A stretch of DNA of 64,000 bases from Robiginitalea sediminis (GCF_002198115.1 NZ_NGNR01000003.1:124001-188000); one strand, 5' to 3'; positions 10,904 through 19,889 are shown, counted from the stretch's first letter. Numbers and translations are program-made. The notes: generated by a model from the sequence alone, not told the origin.

Positions 10904-10934
10904 TTGTTAAGACCCGTTGTTTTTCGTATTTTTA
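10904..10934 (+). promoter_or_regulatory. Putative gltA promoter
   Basis: TTG at 10904-10906 and TATTTTTA at 10927-10934 are 20 nt apart, fitting the flavobacterial TTG ... TAnnTTTG pattern except for the last base. The box ends 36 nt before the gltA start. Confidence 0.5.
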
Positions 10935-10970
10935 CAGGACACCGAATGCTAACAAATAAGTACCGAATTC

Positions 10971-12254
10971 ATGTCTGATACTGCGCAGTTAACCTATAAG
11001 GGGAAAACCATGGAATTCCCCGTTGTGGAAGGGACCGAAAATGAACTGGCCATCGATATCAAAGCCCTGCGGGCCTCCAGCGGGATGATAACCCTGGACC
11101 CCGGATACAAGAACACGGGGTCGTGCGAAAGCGCCATCACGTTTCTCAATGGGGAGAAGGGAATCCTCAGGTACCGGGGCTATTCCATTGAGGAACTCGC
11201 AGAGCATGCAGACTTCCTGGAAGTGGCCTACCTCCTGATTTTCGGGGAACTGCCTACCAAGGAGCAGCTGGCAAAATTCGACCACGATATCAAGGCCGAA
11301 TCCCATGTGGATGAGGAAATGAAGAAGATCCTGGATGGCTTCCCGAAATCGGCCCACCCCATGGGGGTCATTGCCTCCCTTACCAGCGCCCTGATCGCCT
11401 TTAACCCCTCCTCGGTGAATGTGTCCTCCGAAAAGGATATGTACCACGCCATTGTACGCCTGCTGGCTAAATTCCCGGTACTGGTATCCTGGACCCACCG
11501 CAAGCGGATGGGCCTCCCCCTGGATTACGGGGACGACAGCCTGGGCTATGTGGAGAACATCCACAAGATGATGTTTAAGCGGCCCAACAAGGAATACCAG
11601 AAAAACCCGCTGGTCATAGAGGCCCTGGACAAGCTCCTGATCCTCCACGCCGACCATGAGCAGAACTGCTCCACCTCCACGGTGCGGATTGTGGGCTCTT
11701 CCCACGCAGGGCTCTTTGCATCCATCTCGGCAGGGATATCGGCCCTATGGGGCCCGCTGCACGGCGGGGCCAACCAGGCTGTGCTGGAAATGCTCCAGGC
11801 TATCGCAGACGACGATGGGGACACCAAGAAATATATGGCCAAGGCCAAGGACAAGGAAGATCCTTTCCGCCTGATGGGCTTCGGCCACCGGGTCTACAAG
11901 AATTTCGACCCCCGGGCCAAGATCATCAAGCGCTCCGCAGATAATGTCCTGGGCAGCCTGCACATGGAGGACCCATTGCTGGAGATTGCCAAAGGCCTGG
12001 AAAAAGAAGCCCTGGAAGACCCCTATTTCGTAAAGCGGAAGCTCTACCCGAATGTGGACTTTTATTCCGGTATTATCTACCGCGCCCTGGGCATCCCGGT
12101 AGAGATGTTTACCGTGATGTTCGCCCTGGGAAGGCTGCCCGGCTGGATTGCTCAGTGGCGCGAAATGCGCCTCCGCGGGGAGCCCATAGGAAGGCCCCGT
12201 CAGGTCTATATCGGGGAGACCCTGAGGCCTTTCAAAAAGCTGGAAGACCGGTAG
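10971..12254 (+). CDS. gltA: Citrate synthase
   Basis: 427 residues, type II hexameric-size citrate synthase. Oxaloacetate and CoA-binding segments GILRYRGYSIEELAE, LHADHEQNCSTSTVRIVGSSHAG, WGPLHGGANQAVLEML and the catalytic region MGFGHRVYKNFDPRA are intact, including the active His and Asp. Entry enzyme of the TCA cycle. A hairpin with a short T-run follows the gene (12278-12308). Confidence 0.97.
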   Translation: MSDTAQLTYKGKTMEFPVVEGTENELAIDIKALRASSGMITLDPGYKNTGSCESAITFLNGEKGILRYRGYSIEELAEHADFLEVAYLLIFGELPTKEQLAKFDHDIKAESHVDEEMKKILDGFPKSAHPMGVIASLTSALIAFNPSSVNVSSEKDMYHAIVRLLAKFPVLVSWTHRKRMGLPLDYGDDSLGYVENIHKMMFKRPNKEYQKNPLVIEALDKLLILHADHEQNCSTSTVRIVGSSHAGLFASISAGISALWGPLHGGANQAVLEMLQAIADDDGDTKKYMAKAKDKEDPFRLMGFGHRVYKNFDPRAKIIKRSADNVLGSLHMEDPLLEIAKGLEKEALEDPYFVKRKLYPNVDFYSGIIYRALGIPVEMFTVMFALGRLPGWIAQWREMRLRGEPIGRPRQVYIGETLRPFKKLEDR

Positions 12255-12277
12255 GGCACAACCCTTTTGCATACACA

Positions 12278-12308
12278 GGGGACTCCCCCAGGGGAGCCCC
12301 CTTCTTTA
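12278..12308 (+). terminator. Hairpin terminator after gltA
   Basis: GGGGACTCCCC (12278-12288) and GGGGAGCCCCC (12291-12301) form a GC-rich stem with one mismatch, followed by TTCTTTAT. The T-run is interrupted, so efficiency is uncertain; it lies 23 nt after the gltA stop. Confidence 0.7.
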
Positions 12309-12324
12309 TACCCTGTACGGAACT

Positions 12325-13242
12325 ATGGTAGACTTGCATATCACCGACGAGACCTCACGGCTGAAGGCTGTGGTTTTGGGAACCGCCGAAAGCAGCGGCC
12401 CGGTTCCCCTGCCCGAGGAGGCATATGACCCCAAATCCCTGGAGCATATCCTGGCGGGTACGTATCCGGCCGAGGCGGATATGGTCCGGCAGATGGATGG
12501 CTTCGCCTCTGTTTTGCGCAAGCATGGCGTCACCGTGTTCCGTCCCGAAGTCATCCGGGACTGCAACCAGATTTTCTCCAGGGACATTGCCTTTGTTATA
12601 GACGACAAGCTGGTGGAGGCCAATATCCTCCCGGAACGGGAGCGGGAGTTCCAGGCGATTGTGCATGTACTGGAACACCTGGATGAGGACCAGATCCTTG
12701 TCCCCCCGGAGGAAGTGCATGTGGAAGGGGGAGATGTCATGCCCTGGAAGGACTATCTTTTTGTGGGGACCTATACCGCCCCGGATTATGCCGACTTTAT
12801 CACGGCGCGGACCAACCGGGCGGCCGTGGAATACCTGCAGGCGCATTTTCCCAACCGCAAAGTAAAGGCGTTTGAGTTGCGCAAGTCCAACACCGACCCC
12901 CGGCGCAATGCCCTCCACCTGGATTGTTGTTTCCAGCCGGTGGGGACGGGCCTTGCCATCCTGCATAGGGATAGCTTCCTGAACCCGGCCGATTTCCAGT
13001 GGCTGCTGGACCATTTTGGCCCCGAGAACGTCTTTGAGATAGACGATGAGGAGATGTACCGCATGTTTCCCAATGTCTTCTCCATCTCACCCGAGGTGGT
13101 GGTATCCGAACGCGGGTTTACCCGCCTGAACCACTGGCTGCGCAGCCGCGGCCTTACCGTGGAGGAGATCCCTTACGCAGAAGTGGGGAAACAGGGAGGC
13201 CTGCTGCGCTGCAGTACGCTGCCGCTTTGCCGGGAGAAATAA
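12325..13242 (+). CDS. Arginine deiminase-related / amidinotransferase-fold hydrolase
   Basis: 305 residues of the guanidino-group modifying superfamily (arginine deiminase, DDAH, amidinotransferases). The Cys-His-Glu/Asp catalytic set is visible: EGGD at 134-137, His about 198 in NALHLDCCF, and nucleophile Cys about 296 in GLLRCSTLPL near the C-terminus. FSRDIAFVIDD matches the family substrate loop. The enzyme probably hydrolyses or transfers the guanidino/ureido group of an arginine-type substrate; specificity cannot be read from sequence. It is followed by a second superfamily member (ctlX) and, further on, argS. Confidence 0.8.
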   Translation: MVDLHITDETSRLKAVVLGTAESSGPVPLPEEAYDPKSLEHILAGTYPAEADMVRQMDGFASVLRKHGVTVFRPEVIRDCNQIFSRDIAFVIDDKLVEANILPEREREFQAIVHVLEHLDEDQILVPPEEVHVEGGDVMPWKDYLFVGTYTAPDYADFITARTNRAAVEYLQAHFPNRKVKAFELRKSNTDPRRNALHLDCCFQPVGTGLAILHRDSFLNPADFQWLLDHFGPENVFEIDDEEMYRMFPNVFSISPEVVVSERGFTRLNHWLRSRGLTVEEIPYAEVGKQGGLLRCSTLPLCREK

Positions 13243-13431
13243 GAAGCCTATGGCCTTTGGGACAAGGCTGCCCTGTTTGAAACCGGGAAGTGGCGCCTTG
13301 GGGTTATGGCGTTTCACACCCTTTAATTCCGCACGGTTAAATGGCAACTTTTCCAGGTGGTTTTTAGCCGTAATCCTGCGATGTTTTCATGGGGGAAATC
13401 CATACTTTTACGGCAATTTACCTCCCTTCAG

Positions 13432-14361
13432 ATGCAGATTACCAATACCATCCTGATGATCCGGCCGGTGCACTTCCGGATGAACGAGCAAACCGCCGTC
13501 AACAACTATTTCCAGGAAGACCTGGACATCCGAAACAGCGAGATCAATACCCGTGCCCAGGAGGAGTTCGACGGCTTTGTGGCCCGCCTCCGGGAGGCAG
13601 GGGTACACGTGATCACCATAGACGACCGGGTGGAGACCGATACTCCGGATTCTATCTTCCCCAATAACTGGGTGTCCTTCCACGAAAATGCTTCGGTAGT
13701 GGTATATCCCATGTTCGCTGAAAACCGCCGGCGCGAGCGGCGGGAGGATGTATTCGATTTGCTGGAGGCCGAAGGGTTCCGGATTGACCAGATCGTGGAT
13801 TACACCGCCGCAGAGGCGGAAGGGTACTTCCTGGAGGGGACCGGCAGCATCATCATGGACCGGGTCCACCAGAAAGCCTATTGCGCCTTGTCGGACCGGG
13901 CCGATGAAGACCTGTTTATCGAATTCTGTGAGGACTTTGAGGTCTTCCCGGTCATTTTTACCGCCTACCAGTCCGTGGACGGGGAGCGGAAACCCATTTA
14001 CCACACCAACGTGATGATGTGCCTGGGCGAAGCTTTTGCCGTGATCTGCCTGGACGCCATAGACGACCGGAAAGAGCGCAAGAATGTAATGGACCACCTG
14101 AAGGCAGACGGGAAGGAAGTGGTGGCTATTACCGAGGCCCAGATGCACGCTTTTGCCGGGAATATGCTGCAGGTCCTGGGCAGGGATGGGGAACGCCTGC
14201 TGGCCATGAGTAGTTCGGCCTATCATTCCCTTACTCCGGAACAGGTCGCAACCCTGGAAAAGCACGCCCGCATTGTCCACAGCCCACTGGATACCATCGA
14301 GGCCTGCGGGGGCGGCAGCGCGAGGTGCATGATGGCGGAGGTGTTTTTGCCCGAATCCTGA
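13432..14361 (+). CDS. ctlX: Citrulline utilization hydrolase-type amidinotransferase (CtlX)
   Basis: 309 residues from the ATG at 13432 (MQITNTILMIRPVHFRMNEQ); the open frame extends upstream to 13357 but family members start at this Met. MIRPVHFRMNEQTAVNNYFQ, DSIFPNNWVSFHENASVVVYPM, HTNVMMCLGEAFAVICLDAI and the C-terminal EACGGGSARCMMAE with nucleophile Cys about 299 match the CtlX family. CtlX was defined in Francisella as needed for citrulline use. Its tandem position with another amidinohydrolase suggests a small arginine/citrulline module. A TACTTTTA string (13403-13410) is a possible -7 box. Confidence 0.85.
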   Translation: MQITNTILMIRPVHFRMNEQTAVNNYFQEDLDIRNSEINTRAQEEFDGFVARLREAGVHVITIDDRVETDTPDSIFPNNWVSFHENASVVVYPMFAENRRRERREDVFDLLEAEGFRIDQIVDYTAAEAEGYFLEGTGSIIMDRVHQKAYCALSDRADEDLFIEFCEDFEVFPVIFTAYQSVDGERKPIYHTNVMMCLGEAFAVICLDAIDDRKERKNVMDHLKADGKEVVAITEAQMHAFAGNMLQVLGRDGERLLAMSSSAYHSLTPEQVATLEKHARIVHSPLDTIEACGGGSARCMMAEVFLPES

Positions 14362-14370
14362 TGCGTTACC

Positions 14371-15798
14371 TTAGCTCACCCGGGCCAGGTTGCGGATCAT
14401 CCCCCCGAAAATAAAATAGTGGAAGGGCAGCACGCTGTACCAGTACAGCCTGCCTTTAAGCCCCCTCGGCCGGAAGGTGGCCTCCTGGTGAAGGATATGG
14501 TCGGGCCCCACGCGGAATTCCAGCCAGGCCTCCCCGGGCAGGCGCATCTCCGCGAAGAGCAACAGGCGGCCCTCGTCCCGGTCGGCCAGCAAAACCCGCC
14601 AGAAATCCAGTGCATCGCCGGCAAAGATGCGGTCCGGGTGGGTGCGTCCCCGCCTGAGGCCTACCCCCCCGGCCATTTTATCGAGCAGCCCCCGGATCTT
14701 CCACAGGCCGTCCATATAGTACCAACCTGTTTCGCCCCCTATACTCCAGACCCGTTCCAGGATGGCTTCCCGGTCGGTTACGCGAAGCTGTTTATGGTCG
14801 GTAAAGACTCCGTACCGGGGTACCTGGATATACTTGTGCAGGCTGCGGTCGAAGCGGCCGCTTACCATGCTGTCCTTCCAGCTGCTCACCACCAGGTTCT
14901 GCTCAATTTTTTTGAAGGCCATATCGATGGCCTCCTCATAGCTGTGGGTTTCGATCCCCAGTATTTCTGCCAGCCGGTTATCGCGGGCCACCACCTCCAT
15001 CTTCATGCTGTCTACCAGGTTTACCGCCAGCTTGTAGGACGTTGAGGTTACAAAGTAGAGCCAGTAAGAGGAGAGTTTCGGGGTCATGACCGGAACGGTA
15101 AGGATCCAGTTGCGGAATCCCCGCACCCGGGCGTACCCTTTGAGCATATCCTTGTAGGTCAGCACATCGCTGCCCCCAATGTCGAAAGATTGGCCGAAGG
15201 TGTCTTCCCGGCCCAGGACGCCGGAGAGGAAGCGGATAACATCCCGGATGGCTATGGGCTGGGTGCGGGTAAGGACCCATTTCGGGGTGATCATTACCGG
15301 GAGCTTTTCGCAGAGGTCCCGGATAATCTCGAAGGAGGAACTCCCGGACCCCACAATGATTCCCGCGCGCAACACGGTGAGGTTAAACGACCCCTCGTAA
15401 AGGATATCCTCCACCTGTTTGCGGGAGCGGAGGTGCTTGGAGAGTTTTTCCTCATTGACGATGCCGCTGAGGTAAATGACCTGCTGCGGCCTGGTCGCTT
15501 CCATATAGGCGTTGAAATTCCTGGCCGAAAGGGCTTCCCGCTCATCGAAATCCGTGGTGGAGGAGCTCATCGAATGAATCAGGTAGTAGGCGGCATCGAG
15601 GTCCTGGGGAAAGAGGTCCGGCTGGGGCGATGCCAGGAAATCCACTTCGATGATTTCCAGCTGCTGCCGGGTTTCCTCGTCTACCGAGAGGCGGGTGGCA
15701 TCCCTTACGGCACACACCACCTGGTGGCCTTCCCCCAGGAGTTGGGGCAACAGCCGCATCCCGATATACCCGTTGGCCCCTGTGAGCAGGATTTTCAT
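14371..15798 (-). CDS. SDR-family NAD(P)-binding protein with DUF2867 domain
   Basis: 475 residues. N-terminal Rossmann fold with the atypical-SDR nucleotide motif TGANGYIG (residues 7-14), then YLSGIVNEE and LRAGIIVGSGSSSFEIIRDL as in NAD-dependent epimerase-like proteins. The C-terminal third (from about residue 330) resembles the DUF2867 domain found fused to such proteins (GWYYMDGLWKIRGLLDKMAGGVGLRRGR...LPGEAWLEFRV...GLKGRLYWYSVLPFHYFIF). Substrate unknown. Converges with ctlX (9-nt gap) and lies 33 nt after the minus-strand gene's stop at 15832, likely co-transcribed with it. Confidence 0.82.
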   Translation of the reverse strand: MKILLTGANGYIGMRLLPQLLGEGHQVVCAVRDATRLSVDEETRQQLEIIEVDFLASPQPDLFPQDLDAAYYLIHSMSSSTTDFDEREALSARNFNAYMEATRPQQVIYLSGIVNEEKLSKHLRSRKQVEDILYEGSFNLTVLRAGIIVGSGSSSFEIIRDLCEKLPVMITPKWVLTRTQPIAIRDVIRFLSGVLGREDTFGQSFDIGGSDVLTYKDMLKGYARVRGFRNWILTVPVMTPKLSSYWLYFVTSTSYKLAVNLVDSMKMEVVARDNRLAEILGIETHSYEEAIDMAFKKIEQNLVVSSWKDSMVSGRFDRSLHKYIQVPRYGVFTDHKQLRVTDREAILERVWSIGGETGWYYMDGLWKIRGLLDKMAGGVGLRRGRTHPDRIFAGDALDFWRVLLADRDEGRLLLFAEMRLPGEAWLEFRVGPDHILHQEATFRPRGLKGRLYWYSVLPFHYFIFGGMIRNLARVS

Positions 15799-15831
15799 AG
15801 GGCCGGGGTTTTGGGTTTACTGCTGCACATT

Positions 15832-16263
15832 TTAGTACATGCCTTTTTGGGGACCTTCAGGCTGGTTGTCCGCTTTTTCCCCCAGGAGCTTCACAAAAAA
15901 CTTCTGCACGGCCCGGGTGTCTGCCTCTACCTTCACAAAATGATGCTCTGCATGGACGCTGTACACCCCCAGGTCGCCCTTGTAAAGGGTAAGGCGGTAG
16001 TAAGGGATAACCAGGCCGTAGGTTTCCAGCAAAGACCGGAAACGGAGGATAATCCCGCCCGGGCGCAGTTCGATGTTACAGGTATTGCGGTTGTTGTCCA
16101 GCAGCAGCAGGTTGTGGATTTCCGGGCTGGCCTGGCGGATGATAAGTTTGGGAGAGCCGATGCCCCCCATGGCCCACCGCTGTTTCAGGGTAAAGGGTTT
16201 GCCCACAAGGGCGTCAATTTTCCGGGTCAGGGCCGGGTTGTTATAGGATACGTTGGCAAGCAT
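15832..16263 (-). CDS. Conserved hypothetical protein
   Basis: 143 residues from the ATG at 16263 (MLANVSYNNPALTRKID); the frame remains open to 16326, but the upstream extension overlaps the likely promoter TATCTTTA (minus strand, 16287-16294) and looks non-coding. No signal peptide or membrane segment. I do not recognise a domain; the protein has alternating beta-strand-like stretches (CNIELRPGGIILRFRSLL, GLVIPYYRLTLYKGDLGVYSV) and a charged C-terminus. It is divergent from argS. Confidence 0.7.
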   Translation of the reverse strand: MLANVSYNNPALTRKIDALVGKPFTLKQRWAMGGIGSPKLIIRQASPEIHNLLLLDNNRNTCNIELRPGGIILRFRSLLETYGLVIPYYRLTLYKGDLGVYSVHAEHHFVKVEADTRAVQKFFVKLLGEKADNQPEGPQKGMY

Positions 16264-16353
16264 TGCTTTCTTTTCATAGCGAAGACTAAAGATAACCAAA
16301 TACGGGCAGACGTTTATGCGGCCCATGGCCCATGAAAAACCTCAGGAATTCCG

Positions 16354-16361
16354 TAGTTTTG
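16354..16361 (+). promoter_or_regulatory. -7 box of argS promoter
   Basis: TAGTTTTG at 16354-16361 is an exact TAnnTTTG match, 20 nt before the argS ATG. No TTG is seen at the usual -33 distance. Confidence 0.45.
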
Positions 16362-16381
16362 CCCCTTGAAATCCTACCAGT

Positions 16382-18166
16382 ATGTCATTGGAACAACGCC
16401 TTACGGAAAAGGTCATTGCGGCTGTTGCGGCCAACCATGGGGTCACCCTGGATAATGTGGAGTTACAACCCACGCGCAAGGAATTCACCGGCGATATCAC
16501 GGTGGTGGTTTTCCCCATGCTCCGGCTTGTCAAGGGCAACCCCGTGGCCATTGGGGAAGGGATTGGCCGTTATTTGGTAGAACATTGCGAAGAGGTCAGC
16601 GATTTCAATGTGATCAAAGGATTCCTGAACCTGGTGGTAAGCGATGCGTACTACCTCTCCTTTTTTGAAGGGATCCGGAAGGCCCGGGACTATGGCCTGG
16701 AAAAGGCAGGTTCCAAAGGGGCCGTCATGGTAGAATATTCCTCCCCCAACACCAACAAACCCCTCCACCTGGGGCATATCCGCAATAACCTGCTGGGGTA
16801 TTCAGTTGCCGAAATTTTGAAGGCGGCAGGGCACAAGGTGTATAAAACCCAGATCATCAACGACCGGGGCATCCACATTTGCAAGAGTATGCTGGCCTGG
16901 CAGAAATTCGGAAAGGGGGAGACCCCGGAAAGCACCGGCGTTAAAGGGGATAAGCTGGTAGGGAATTACTATGTGGCCTTCGACAAGGCCTACAAGGAGG
17001 AGGTCCGCCAGTTGGAAGCTTCAGGGATGGACGCCAAAGAAGCCGAACGGGAAGCCCCAATGCTCAAGGAGGCCCAGGACCTGCTCAGGCGCTGGGAAGC
17101 GGGAGACCCGGAAGTAGTGTCCCTGTGGGAGACCATGAACGGGTGGGTTTACGAGGGGTTCGAGCAGACTTACCGGGAAATGGGGGTCGACTTCGACACC
17201 CTCTATTACGAAAGCGATACCTACCTCCTGGGCAAGGACGTGGTGGCCGAGGGCCTGGAGAAAGGCGTCTTTTTCCGCAAGGATGATGGCAGTGTCTGGA
17301 TTGACCTCACCGGGGATGGCCTGGATGAAAAGATTGTCCTCCGCGCAGACGGTACGGCCGTCTATATGACCCAGGATATCGGTACGGCCATCCAGCGGGT
17401 TAAAGACTACCCGGATATCGAAGGGATGGTCTACACAGTGGGCAACGAGCAGGATTACCATTTCAAGGTCCTGTTCCTGATCCTCAAGAAGCTGGGCTAT
17501 ACCTGGGCCGAGCGACTCTTCCACCTGAGTTATGGGATGGTGGACCTGCCCAGCGGAAAGATGAAAAGCCGGGAGGGGACAGTGGTAGATGCAGACGATT
17601 TAATGCAGGAAATGGCCGCCACTGCCGAGGGCATTTCCGGGGAACTCGGGAAACTGGAAGGCTTTGGCGAATCAGAAAAACAACGGCTCTACCACCAGAT
17701 CGGGATGGGGGCCCTGAAATATTTCATTCTCCGTGTGGACCCGCGCAAGCGCATGCTTTTTGACCCGGAGGAGTCCGTGGATTTCCAGGGCAACACCGGG
17801 CCGTTTATCCAATACACCTATGCGCGGATCCAGTCCATCCTCCGCAAGGCGGGCTTCGACGACGACCGTCCGGCGACGGGGCTTATCCTGGAAACCCTGC
17901 ACGATAAGGAAAAACAACTGCTCAAGGACCTGGAGCAGTTCCCTGCCGTGGTGCGCCAGGCAGCGGAACAGTACAGCCCGGCCCTGGTGGCCAATTATAC
18001 CTACGACCTGGTGAAGGATTTTAATTCATTCTATCAGCAGGTGACCATCCTGGGGGAGGAGAACCCCGACCACAGGACCTTTCGCGTACAGCTGGCCCGG
18101 AAGGTAGGGGAGGTGGCCCGCACGGGCTGCGCCCTGCTTGGGATCGAGACGCCGGAGCGGATGTAG
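16382..18166 (+). CDS. argS: Arginyl-tRNA synthetase
   Basis: 594 residues. Class I synthetase: the HIGH-type motif is HLGH at about residues 129-132 (within NTNKPLHLGHIRNN), and the KMSKS-equivalent is GKMKSREGTVVDADDL. N-terminal Arg-specific additional domain precedes it and the C-terminal DALR anticodon-binding domain follows (FIQYTYARIQSILRKAG ... LARKVGEVARTGCALLGIETPERM). Charges tRNA-Arg. Its end meets the convergent DUF6090 gene with a 1-nt gap. Confidence 0.97.
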   Translation: MSLEQRLTEKVIAAVAANHGVTLDNVELQPTRKEFTGDITVVVFPMLRLVKGNPVAIGEGIGRYLVEHCEEVSDFNVIKGFLNLVVSDAYYLSFFEGIRKARDYGLEKAGSKGAVMVEYSSPNTNKPLHLGHIRNNLLGYSVAEILKAAGHKVYKTQIINDRGIHICKSMLAWQKFGKGETPESTGVKGDKLVGNYYVAFDKAYKEEVRQLEASGMDAKEAEREAPMLKEAQDLLRRWEAGDPEVVSLWETMNGWVYEGFEQTYREMGVDFDTLYYESDTYLLGKDVVAEGLEKGVFFRKDDGSVWIDLTGDGLDEKIVLRADGTAVYMTQDIGTAIQRVKDYPDIEGMVYTVGNEQDYHFKVLFLILKKLGYTWAERLFHLSYGMVDLPSGKMKSREGTVVDADDLMQEMAATAEGISGELGKLEGFGESEKQRLYHQIGMGALKYFILRVDPRKRMLFDPEESVDFQGNTGPFIQYTYARIQSILRKAGFDDDRPATGLILETLHDKEKQLLKDLEQFPAVVRQAAEQYSPALVANYTYDLVKDFNSFYQQVTILGEENPDHRTFRVQLARKVGEVARTGCALLGIETPERM

Positions 18167-18167
18167 G

Positions 18168-18947
18168 CTACCGGCTGGCGGAGCCCAGACTGGCATCAAT
18201 ACGTTCCAGGATGGTCAGGATCCCTTTGCGCAGGGGCAGGTAGAAGTTACTTTCCGTACCCTCCGCGGTTATCAGGAATACCACAAGTTTGTTTTCGAAT
18301 TCCTGCGATTTCAGCACGGGTAGGTTCGTATGCTCCCGTTTGGGGATTCCTTCCCCAACATATATGGAAGCAACCCCGGCGTCCTGCAGGATGGACAGGA
18401 TGCTGCCCTCTGGCCCGAGGAATACATCCATGACCTGCTCCCGTATGTTCCGCAGGTTGCTCTCCTGCCGGTTGGCACTTTCCAGGGAGGGTTCCCAGGA
18501 TGTTAGGCGTTGCCTCAGATCGGCGTCGGAGAGGATTTGCAGCCTGCCCGAGTTGATCATTTCCCGCAAAAGGGAATTGTTCGGGTTGTATTGGATTTCA
18601 TAGGAAAGCGCTTCGATAAGCAGCCCTGAAAGTGCTGCCTCCTCATCGCGTGTTTCCACTTCTGGCAGGCGCGAAAGGAGCTCTTTGGTGTTGTTGTATG
18701 TCCTTTTATTTACGGCAATTAGCGTATCGAGTTTGGCCAGGCTTAACTGGAATTCGTGTTTAAGTCCCTCCAGGTAGAAGGCTTCCCTTTTGGCTTCCTG
18801 CCGGTCCTGGTTCCACCCGTCGATCCACAGGGCCGCCAGGATCCCGACGATTATCAGCAGGATTTCCCCCGTGGCGTAAACCAGGTAGGTCCCGAATTTG
18901 CGTTCTTTCAATAAACCGTGGCGAAATTTGCGAAACAGGCTGAGCAT
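18168..18947 (-). CDS. DUF6090-like membrane protein
   Basis: 259 residues from the ATG at 18947 (MLSLFRKFRHGLLKERKF); the longer frame to 19037 would run into the proteorhodopsin terminator. A basic N-terminus is followed by one transmembrane helix (YATGEILLIIVGILAALWIDGWNQ, about residues 24-46) and a long, probably helical soluble part. This N-terminal pattern (YAIGEIxLxxxGILIAxxIxxWN) is what is annotated as DUF6090 in Flavobacteria; function unknown. A second member is at 28499-29248. Confidence 0.75.
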   Translation of the reverse strand: MLSLFRKFRHGLLKERKFGTYLVYATGEILLIIVGILAALWIDGWNQDRQEAKREAFYLEGLKHEFQLSLAKLDTLIAVNKRTYNNTKELLSRLPEVETRDEEAALSGLLIEALSYEIQYNPNNSLLREMINSGRLQILSDADLRQRLTSWEPSLESANRQESNLRNIREQVMDVFLGPEGSILSILQDAGVASIYVGEGIPKREHTNLPVLKSQEFENKLVVFLITAEGTESNFYLPLRKGILTILERIDASLGSASR

Positions 18948-18996
18948 AAGAAGACAGTCATCTGAAGGTGAATTTAAGACAATTCCGCTGCCCGGC

Positions 18997-19030
18997 CCAA
19001 AAAGAAAGCCCCCGGGACTACCGGGGGCTT
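18997..19030 (-). terminator. Terminator of proteorhodopsin transcript
   Basis: On the minus strand, AAGCCCCCGG (19030-19021) pairs perfectly with CCGGGGGCTT (19015-19006), 5-nt loop, followed by TCTTTTT. It begins 24 nt after the proteorhodopsin stop and insulates it from the DUF6090 gene. Confidence 0.88.
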
Positions 19031-19053
19031 CCATCATTCAACCAAACAAACGG

Positions 19054-19794
19054 TCAGGCAGTGACCTCCTTATTGGCATGGGACAGGGTCGCCAGGTTAT
19101 AGATGACCAGTCCGAATCCAATTTTGTTGATGGCATCGCCAACGTTGTAGATAACATCCATATTCAGGCCGCTGAACCACCCTTCATACCAGCCGGGGGT
19201 GCCAGCCATATACCCCAGGGGGTAGATGGCCCAGCCCACCAGTACAAACCAGCAGAGGGTTTTGTGGGCGCTCAGGACCGCCCCTCCGGCAGCTTCTGCC
19301 AGTTTTTTGGCTTCTCCCATCCAGATCATGTACACGATCGCGAAGTAGGCGATTCCGGAAATCAGACCCCATAGCCAGGCCTGATCCCGGTAAACCGCCT
19401 CCCCGAAGTAGCCGGTAACCAGCATGACCACGGAAAGGCCGATGAGTTTCCACATCAGCGATTTCTTCGCGCCTGCCACTTTAAGGATCAGGAAGAATTC
19501 CACGCACATGAGCGGAACAGTCAGGACCCAGTCGACATAGCGGAAGAAGGTGGGGGACTCCATATTGGTTGCCCAGTAATCGCGCATGTACCAGTAATGC
19601 ACAGCTGCGATAAACGTAATTAATCCGGATACCAGAATCGAAGTCCGCCACTTGCGGTCGAACTGGTTCATGGAGAGAAAGAAGAAGGCCGAAGCGGCCA
19701 TCATTGCCATGCACCCTACAAAGAAGGTGAAGCCTACATAATCGTCGGGAGCCATCTTGGCTACCAGCGAAAGGTTAGTAATTAAATGTCCCAT
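19054..19794 (-). CDS. Proteorhodopsin (green-type light-driven proton pump)
   Basis: 246 residues, seven hydrophobic helices. Retinal Schiff-base Lys is K224 in DAINKIGFGL, with counter-ion Asp D220. Helix C reads RYVDWVLTVPLMCVEF: proton acceptor D88, T92 and proton donor E99 form the DTE set of proton-pumping proteorhodopsins, and H66 matches PR His75. The spectral tuning residue (PR position 105) is M96, the flavobacterial green-tuned state. It pumps protons outward across the inner membrane in light. Divergent from blh, which makes its retinal; 95-nt AT-rich intergenic region between them; terminator follows. Confidence 0.97.
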   Translation of the reverse strand: MGHLITNLSLVAKMAPDDYVGFTFFVGCMAMMAASAFFFLSMNQFDRKWRTSILVSGLITFIAAVHYWYMRDYWATNMESPTFFRYVDWVLTVPLMCVEFFLILKVAGAKKSLMWKLIGLSVVMLVTGYFGEAVYRDQAWLWGLISGIAYFAIVYMIWMGEAKKLAEAAGGAVLSAHKTLCWFVLVGWAIYPLGYMAGTPGWYEGWFSGLNMDVIYNVGDAINKIGFGLVIYNLATLSHANKEVTA

Positions 19795-19889
19795 TGTTCA
19801 ATTATTTAAAAATGTTTAAGTAAATTTAAAAATAATTAAACAATAATGTTTAAAAAATTAATAAAAATTTTAAACAAAAATTATTTCTG
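19795..19889. promoter_or_regulatory. Divergent, mirror-symmetric control region of proteorhodopsin and blh
   Basis: Very AT-rich 95 nt between the two start codons. It holds TGTTTAA at 19813-19819 and 19847-19853, and the inverse TTAAACA at 19836-19842 and 19870-19876. Each half is TGTTTAA-N16-TTAAACA, and the halves meet in the perfect palindrome TTAAACAATAATGTTTAA (19836-19853). The array is centred at 19844.5. A fifth, imperfect copy TGTTCAA (19795-19801) abuts the proteorhodopsin start. This looks like a set of binding sites for a dimeric or multimeric regulator; which regulator is unknown. Confidence 0.65.
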
